The notes under the pieces: generated by a model
What the model saw: only the letters and a program-made list of their open reading frames with translations
What the model was told of the DNA's origin: nothing
Databases searched by the model: none
Translations under genes and position numbers: made by a program
Part shown: in pieces, positions 5,195 to 9,851 of the stretch
Layout: every line of letters begins with the position of its first letter
Position numbering within the stretch: position 1 is the first letter of the stretch
Source of the DNA: JBKBXU01 sp046313675
GTDB lineage: Bacteria; Bacteroidota; Bacteroidia; Cytophagales; Cytophagaceae
Direction of reading: 5' to 3'
Assembly: GCA_046313675.1 (NCBI GenBank)
Contig: JBKBXU010000164.1
Coordinates: forward strand, 1-9,851
DNA: 9,851 nucleotides

Positions 5195-6724
5195 TTTAAG
5201 CCAGGTAATTTTATATAAATCAGATCGACGGCTTTGCTGATTTCTTACTGTTCCCTGAGTTCTTAATTTTTTCAACAAGTCAAGGTCAAGATCTACTACC
5301 AGGGTAGTTTCTGCATTAGGGGTTGACTCCGCAACAATAGCATCATGAGGGAACGAAAAGTCAGAAGGTGAAAAAACGGCTGATTGAGAATATTGAATAT
5401 CCATATTCTCAACACCAGGCAAATTTCCTACACTTCCGGAGATACAAACATAACACTCATTTTCTACCGCCCGGGCCTGAGCACAATACCTTACCCTCAG
5501 ATAAGAGTTTTTGGTGTCCGTCCAATATGGAACAAATATCATCTGAGCGCCTTGCTCTGCCAGTATACGGGAAAGCTCCGGAAACTCAATGTCGTAACAA
5601 ATCAGAATTCCTATTTTTCCGGAATCTGTGTCAAACACTTTTAGTTGACTTCCCCCCTGCAAACCCCAATAGCTTTGCTCATCGGGTGTCACGTGAAGCT
5701 TGTATTGCATATCCCAGGTTCCATCTCTCCTACACAGGTAAGAAACATTATATAAACCCTCTTCGTCGTAAAAAGGCATACTTCCTGTAATAATATTGAT
5801 GTTGTATGATAGTGCCAGGTTAATCATATCTTCCCTGATCCTATCAGTATATTCAGAAAGCGCCCTTACGGCATCTGAAGCAGTTTCTTTATTAAATTCA
5901 GCCATCAAAGGAGCATTAAAAAACTCCGGAAAAATCACAAAATCAGCTTTATATCCTGAAACTGTATCAACAAAGAACTCTATTTGCTTCATGAGTTCCT
6001 CAACAGATCCTGCTCTACGCATTTTCCACTGAACTACCCCTACTCTCACAAGAGTTTTTTGTCCTCCTATTAATATTTCACCCTCGTCATAATACACATT
6101 AATCCATTCCAACAAGGTTGCATAGGACTTGGATTCCTTATCATCCGGAAGATAATTCGTTAAAACTTTTCTAACATGAAAGTCATTGGCAAGCTGAAAA
6201 GTAAGTATAGGATCATAAATCTCTTTATTTTTCACCATGTCAATATACTGCTTGGGAGTATATTCATTGGAATACTGTTTATACCCGGGAATACGCCCTC
6301 CGGCAATTATTGCCCGAAGGTTTAGATTCTCACATAGTTCTTTTCTTGCATCGTATAGCCTTCGGCCTAGCCTCATCCCTTGAAAAGACGGATGAACAAA
6401 TACATCAATACCGTATAAAGTATCACCTTCAGGATTATGGTTTTTCAGGGTACCATTACCAGTAATTTCTTTATATGTATGACGATCCCCATATTCTTTA
6501 TAATCCACTATCAAGCTGAATGCCGCGGCAACCAGTTTTCCGTTATCTTCAATGCAAATCTGTCCCTCAGGAAAATGTTTCAACTGAGACTTCAATTCTC
6601 TTTTTGTCCATGCTCCACCAGCATTGGAATACACCAGTTCCATAATCTCTTTTATCTGATCATAGTCTTCCATAGTGATATTCCGAAGATGTAATCTGTG
6701 TTCTGATTCTTTAGGTTTACTCAT
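5189..6724 (-). CDS. GNAT acetyltransferase fused to carbon-nitrogen hydrolase
   Basis: A 511-residue two-domain cytoplasmic protein with the architecture and length of B. subtilis YhcX. Residues about 10-215 form a GNAT N-acetyltransferase domain, with acetyl-CoA-binding motif A at HPSFQGMRLGRRLYDA (111-126). Residues about 225-505 form a nitrilase-superfamily hydrolase whose catalytic triad is visible: Glu267 in FPEFF, Lys342 in YKLHVTP and Cys376 in ICYDIEFPE. Nitrilase-family members hydrolyse amides or nitriles through a Cys thioester. The fusion suggests acetylation and amide cleavage of one small nitrogen compound, but the substrate is not shown by sequence. The gene follows the debranching enzyme by 57 bases on the same strand, without a promoter consensus, and ends inside a terminator hairpin, so it probably closes that transcript. 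The start at 6724 precedes the first conserved segment by about ten residues; an ATG at codon 18 would cut into the domain. Confidence 0.93.
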   Translation of the reverse strand: MSKPKESEHRLHLRNITMEDYDQIKEIMELVYSNAGGAWTKRELKSQLKHFPEGQICIEDNGKLVAAAFSLIVDYKEYGDRHTYKEITGNGTLKNHNPEGDTLYGIDVFVHPSFQGMRLGRRLYDARKELCENLNLRAIIAGGRIPGYKQYSNEYTPKQYIDMVKNKEIYDPILTFQLANDFHVRKVLTNYLPDDKESKSYATLLEWINVYYDEGEILIGGQKTLVRVGVVQWKMRRAGSVEELMKQIEFFVDTVSGYKADFVIFPEFFNAPLMAEFNKETASDAVRALSEYTDRIREDMINLALSYNINIITGSMPFYDEEGLYNVSYLCRRDGTWDMQYKLHVTPDEQSYWGLQGGSQLKVFDTDSGKIGILICYDIEFPELSRILAEQGAQMIFVPYWTDTKNSYLRVRYCAQARAVENECYVCISGSVGNLPGVENMDIQYSQSAVFSPSDFSFPHDAIVAESTPNAETTLVVDLDLDLLKKLRTQGTVRNQQSRRSDLYKITWLKK

Positions 6725-6759
6725 TACTAATTATTATAATTCAATTATGAAAATTGGCT

Positions 6760-6777
6760 AAGGATTAATTAATCCTT
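6760..6777. repeat. Perfect 18-base palindrome between two genes
   Basis: AAGGATTAATTAATCCTT reads the same on both strands and sits four bases beyond the debranching enzyme stop. It could form a seven-base stem with an AATT loop. No T-tract follows on the minus strand, so it is a poor terminator. It could be a dimeric regulator's site or an RNA-processing hairpin in the intergenic part of the transcript. Confidence 0.5.
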
Positions 6778-6781
6778 TAAC

Positions 6782-8764
6782 CTATTTCGTTTTTTTATTC
6801 TTTTGTTGGGGAACAACATCTTCCAGATAGGCTCGTAATACTTCTGCGACTCCCCAAGCCTGAGCTACACAACCTTTGGCCTGGTATGGATACTGTCCAT
6901 CAAAAACTTCTGAAACCGTACCAATACCAGCCTCATGCAGGTGAGATTTAAAGACTTTTAATAAATCAAGAACATGGGAACGACCATTCTCCCCATCCAG
7001 CTTTACTTTTGAGGAAATATAAGGCCCCAGCAACCAAGACCAAACTGTCCCCTGATGGTAAGCACCATCACGCGCCAAAAGGTCTCCTGAATACAATGGC
7101 TTATATTGAGGGTCATCCGGAGAAAGGCTTCTCAAACCTACAGGTGTTACTAACTTATCTTCAATTTTATGAAGAATCGATCTTGCAGTATCATCATCAA
7201 CCAATGGATAAGGTAGGCTAAAAGCAAATAACTGATTCGGCCTCAAACTTTTATCTACACTTTCCCCATCAACACAATCATACAGGTATCCGAGATTCTC
7301 ATCCACAAACGTATTTAAAAAGGACGCTTTAACTTTATCTGCTTTTGCCTTGTATATTTCGGCCTGTTTTTCCTCTTTATTTAAAAGGGTTAATTCCTCC
7401 AGAATCATTAAAGAATTATACCATAGGGCATTTATTTCTACAGGCTTGCCAATACGCGGCGTTACCACCCAGCTTCCAATTTTTGCATCCATCCATGTTA
7501 ACTGAACCCCGTTCTGCCCTGCATATAAAAGCCCATCTTCTGTTACGTGAATATTATATCTTGTCCCTTTTTCGTGGTAATATATAACTTCCTTTAAAAC
7601 CGGCAATAACTCCTTCAAGACAAATTCCTTATCCCCGGAATAATCAAGATATTTTTTAATGGCTATAAAAAACCATAAAGTCGCATCTACGGTATTGTAT
7701 TCAGGTTCTTCACCTGAATCGGGAAATCTGTTAGGAATCATACCCTTATCAACGTAGGAGGCAAACGCCTTAAGAATTTTTTTGGCTTCTTTATATCGGC
7801 CGGTTACAAGGCATAATCCCGGAAGAGAAATCATAGTATCACGTCCCCAATCTGAGAACCAATGATAACCTGCCATAATTGTCATAAAATCCTCCCCTCT
7901 TTTTACCAAAAACTGATCCCCTGCCAAAACTAAAACATCTATTAAATCATCTCTTTGGGGCATTTTTTTCAGAAGTTCTTCTCTACGCTTTTTTTCTTCT
8001 TCCAGTAGGGCAAATCCGTCCAGTCCTTCAGTGCTTTCCGTAGAAATGATGATGCAAAACTTATCATTACCGCCTGATGAACAAATAAGACTCCCATAGC
8101 TGAATAAATCTTCATTATACTTCATCCCACGATCTTTCTCCTGAAGATATTCAAAATTCATTATCCACTCTGCATCGTATTTGAAGTAAGCATCCTTTAA
8201 ATGTATATGCAGATCCGGTTGCCCATAATAAGGTGTCATGATCAGGGTATCTTTTCCAAATATAACACTATTATTAATGGATGAATTGGAATGTACAAGA
8301 CTGTGGTAATCTCTGAAAGCCACATAAGGTTTTAATTGCAACTCTATATTCTTTGGTGCATTCTTAAATTCATATGTAATAACAGCAATGTTTTTACCAT
8401 GAATAAAACCTATAGTCTTTATAATTTCAAAGTTTTGTATTTTGTAAAAGAACCTGGGGAAGATTTCTTTGGTAAATTTATGAAGATATAAAGATCCCTC
8501 GTCGCAAAGCTTTTCAGAAAACTGATTAACATTTAAGTCATATTTTTTACCATCCAGGGTTAAAAACTCATCCAGCTTGGACAACAAAACAGTCCTCTCA
8601 ACCGGAGGTTTGGTTGCCACGGTAAATAATCCGTGATAACTTCTGGTATTATTCAAGGTTATGGTACTGCTCATAAAGCCACCTAAACCATTGGTTTCAA
8701 GCCATTCAATTTTTGAAGATCTATCAAAATCCTGAATTATGTGCTTATCTATTTCAATTTTCAT
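6782..8764 (-). CDS. Glycogen debranching enzyme (amylo-alpha-1,6-glucosidase, GH133 type)
   Basis: About 660 residues, predicted to remove alpha-1,6-linked glucose at glycogen branch points, in the cytoplasm. The N-terminal GDE_N-like beta domain spans about 1-230, with the hallmark EWLETNGLGGF near residues 20-30 and NTRSYHGLF soon after. The C-terminal (alpha/alpha)6 domain spans about 270-655: HWFSDWGRDTM (301-311), NTVDATLWF (357-365), LTWMDAK (422-428), RDGAYHQGTVWSW (565-577) and SEVFDG (618-623). Asp426 and Glu619 are plausible counterparts of the catalytic acid and base. I chose the ATG at 8764 because family similarity begins right after it. An in-frame ATG at 8824 adds 20 residues of unlikely sequence encoded across two hairpins. 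The preceding gene ends 95 bases upstream, with no consensus promoter in between. The role in storage-glucan breakdown is inferred from the family. Confidence 0.93.
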   Translation of the reverse strand: MKIEIDKHIIQDFDRSSKIEWLETNGLGGFMSSTITLNNTRSYHGLFTVATKPPVERTVLLSKLDEFLTLDGKKYDLNVNQFSEKLCDEGSLYLHKFTKEIFPRFFYKIQNFEIIKTIGFIHGKNIAVITYEFKNAPKNIELQLKPYVAFRDYHSLVHSNSSINNSVIFGKDTLIMTPYYGQPDLHIHLKDAYFKYDAEWIMNFEYLQEKDRGMKYNEDLFSYGSLICSSGGNDKFCIIISTESTEGLDGFALLEEEKKRREELLKKMPQRDDLIDVLVLAGDQFLVKRGEDFMTIMAGYHWFSDWGRDTMISLPGLCLVTGRYKEAKKILKAFASYVDKGMIPNRFPDSGEEPEYNTVDATLWFFIAIKKYLDYSGDKEFVLKELLPVLKEVIYYHEKGTRYNIHVTEDGLLYAGQNGVQLTWMDAKIGSWVVTPRIGKPVEINALWYNSLMILEELTLLNKEEKQAEIYKAKADKVKASFLNTFVDENLGYLYDCVDGESVDKSLRPNQLFAFSLPYPLVDDDTARSILHKIEDKLVTPVGLRSLSPDDPQYKPLYSGDLLARDGAYHQGTVWSWLLGPYISSKVKLDGENGRSHVLDLLKVFKSHLHEAGIGTVSEVFDGQYPYQAKGCVAQAWGVAEVLRAYLEDVVPQQKNKKTK

Positions 8765-8788
8765 GTGAAAAAATTTACAAGAAATGAA

Positions 8789-8814
8789 CACAGCAAATCG
8801 GGGGTTATGCTGTG
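8789..8814 (-). repeat. Hairpin in the debranching enzyme leader
   Basis: CACAGCA (8789-8795) pairs with TGCTGTG (8808-8814), with a 12-base loop. On the minus strand that loop contains five consecutive C residues. It lies 24 bases before the preferred ATG at 8764. Only a loose T-rich stretch follows, so it is at most a weak terminator for the upstream gene and may be a leader structure. Confidence 0.4.
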
Positions 8815-8822
8815 AAAAGTTC

Positions 8823-8849
8823 AACGCTGTAAAATTAGCGTTTTTTTTT
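8823..8849 (+). terminator. Terminator-shaped hairpin facing the plus strand
   Basis: AACGCT (8823-8828) pairs with AGCGTT (8837-8842) around an eight-base loop, followed by a run of nine T (8841-8849) on the plus strand. No plus-strand gene precedes it. It would stop antisense transcripts coming through the debranching enzyme gene. On the minus strand it lacks a T-tract and would be only a leader hairpin. Confidence 0.4.
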
Positions 8850-8859
8850 ATAAGATTTG

Positions 8860-9741
8860 TTATTTATACCATCTTCTGTGCAAAGACTTAATCTCATTAA
8901 TAATATTTTCTTCCAAAGGATAAAATTGATCTGTTAAAGATATATAATCATCCAGGTGGTTAATAGAGCTTGTTCCACCAATAATGGTTTTTACTTTTTT
9001 CTGGCTTAACAGAAAACGAATACTTAATTCAAGAAGGGAAAAGCATTGAGATTTTTCAAACACTTCCTGAATATACTTCTGATCATAGGTCACCACATGC
9101 GTAAATGTATTGGAATCCCTAAGATTGGTTATAAAAGGATCTGCGAAAGTGTCTCCAATAGGCCGCAGAGCTAAAATGCTCAAATCCTCCTTTTCTTCAA
9201 GCAAATCAAAAAATTCATTATTAGCCTGTCTTTCAATAAGGTTATAATAAAATACAAAATTTTTAAACAGGTCTTTATTTACAGCTTCTACACCTACTTC
9301 AGAGTAATAGGCAAAAACTTCCAGAGCCAACTCTCCGATTAATTTATTTTCCAGCAGATCCTGACAAAGCTCCCATACAGGGCCCTGTTGCTCAAAATCT
9401 CTAATCAAAGATAATTTATCCGGGCCCTGTACATATAATTGAGCAATATTTATCTGATTTAAATGAAGCTTATGAATTGCCTCATGTAAATCATTTGCTA
9501 GAATCTGGGGATTATCTGCACGGATTCGGACGATACATCCGGGAGGATTGTTTTTATAATTTTTGAGTACCTCCGAAAGAACATCAAAGGTTCTCCCCTC
9601 CTGAAACTCTCTCGATGTATGAAGAAAAACCTCTTGGTCAAGAGCCATTTCAATCAACCTTATATCACTATTTCTGTCACCGATGGGCTTGCCTAGCGAA
9701 AGGGTTCCATAAGTGAATTTTTTGATGCTCTTGTCTTCCAT
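8860..9741 (-). CDS. Aldo-keto reductase-fold protein, predicted catalytically inactive
   Basis: A 293-residue protein with the segment order of an aldo-keto reductase (AKR) barrel: YGTLSLG near the start; the A33-to-K60 region matching the usual AldaGinfiDTAxxYG...LGxaLK; VRIRAD (71-76) at the VATK strand; LYVQGPD (102-108) at the YLVHxPD strand; VWELCQDLLENKLIGELALEV matching the lead-in to the GVSNF strand; FVFYYNLIER (162-171) matching QxeYNLLxR; ALRPIG (191-196); and a cofactor-side segment TIIGGTSSINHLDDY. Aligned this way, the AKR tetrad Asp/Tyr/Lys/His is replaced by His41, Phe46, Arg74 and Gln105. Ordinary NAD(P)H-dependent carbonyl reduction is therefore not expected; a binding or regulatory role, or different chemistry, is more likely. 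It starts one base after the stop of the preceding gene, indicating translational coupling, and lies 95 bases upstream of the debranching enzyme. Fold assignment is by motif pattern only. Confidence 0.8.
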   Translation of the reverse strand: MEDKSIKKFTYGTLSLGKPIGDRNSDIRLIEMALDQEVFLHTSREFQEGRTFDVLSEVLKNYKNNPPGCIVRIRADNPQILANDLHEAIHKLHLNQINIAQLYVQGPDKLSLIRDFEQQGPVWELCQDLLENKLIGELALEVFAYYSEVGVEAVNKDLFKNFVFYYNLIERQANNEFFDLLEEKEDLSILALRPIGDTFADPFITNLRDSNTFTHVVTYDQKYIQEVFEKSQCFSLLELSIRFLLSQKKVKTIIGGTSSINHLDDYISLTDQFYPLEENIINEIKSLHRRWYK

Positions 9742-9742
9742 A

Positions 9743-9850
9743 CTAATAACATAATTCTATCATATCACACTCATAAAAATGCACAGCCACTACTTTGGCT
9801 TCTTCCTGATGGAAATTAATTCTCAGGCATCCATACTCCATAGAATAAAA
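9743..9850 (-). CDS. C-terminal end of an unidentified gene
   Basis: The minus-strand frame is open from the window edge to TAG at 9745-9743, showing 35 residues. The fragment has alternating hydrophobic segments (GCLRINFHQ, KVVAVHFYE, DMIELCY), as in beta-strands at the end of a globular domain. The stop lies one base before the ATG of the aldo-keto-reductase-like gene, a spacing typical of coupled operon genes and the main reason to call it. Too little is visible to name a family, and the gene starts outside the window. Confidence 0.5.
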   Translation of the reverse strand, partial: FYSMEYGCLRINFHQEEAKVVAVHFYECDMIELCY

Positions 9851-9851
9851 A

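Noticed and set aside
5368..5790. Plus-strand frame of 140 codons inside the hydrolase gene
   Set aside because: It is antisense to a conserved catalytic domain with all motif residues intact; no promoter or ribosome binding site is visible.
8765..8824. In-frame ATG at 8824 giving a 680-residue debranching enzyme
   Set aside because: The extra 20 residues have no family character and are encoded by two hairpins; conserved sequence starts right after the ATG at 8764.

Overview
The window is AT-rich, has no Shine-Dalgarno sequence before most genes, and carries two matches to the Bacteroidota -7 promoter element TAnnTTTG. Its lipoproteins begin Cys-Lys/Arg-Lys after signal cleavage, as is common in that phylum. 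I read it as a chromosomal segment of a free-living Bacteroidota bacterium, of flavobacterial or cytophagal type. I see no tRNA, rRNA, CRISPR array, insertion sequence or phage gene.

The left third runs on the plus strand. It opens inside an acyl-CoA desaturase gene that ends in an intrinsic terminator. Next come three tandem, related lipoprotein genes (719-3106). Each encodes a lipobox, seven collagen-like Gly-X-Y triplets and a beta-rich domain of about 175-200 residues, unrecognised by me, with a shared FRYE motif. The first two probably form one transcript, with a promoter at 675-682 and a terminator at 2186-2216. The third has its own promoter (2309-2316) and terminator (3127-3160), and is the most divergent.

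Everything right of 3186 is on the minus strand. In order of transcription (right to left) it holds: the end of an unidentified gene; an aldo-keto-reductase-fold protein with all four catalytic residues replaced; a GH133-type glycogen debranching enzyme; a fused GNAT acetyltransferase/carbon-nitrogen hydrolase; two tandem hairpin terminators; a secreted YcbB-type L,D-transpeptidase with an unusually strong ribosome binding site; a 70-residue protein; and a small three-helix membrane protein. The plus and minus blocks converge on the bidirectional terminator at 3127-3160.

Functionally, the debranching enzyme points to storage-glucan turnover and the transpeptidase to peptidoglycan remodelling. 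The desaturase points to membrane lipid adjustment, and the acetyltransferase/amidohydrolase to small-molecule amide chemistry. No single pathway ties these together, so most of the window looks like ordinary housekeeping. The least explained parts are the collagen-like lipoprotein cluster and the predicted catalytically dead aldo-keto reductase directly upstream of the debranching enzyme.
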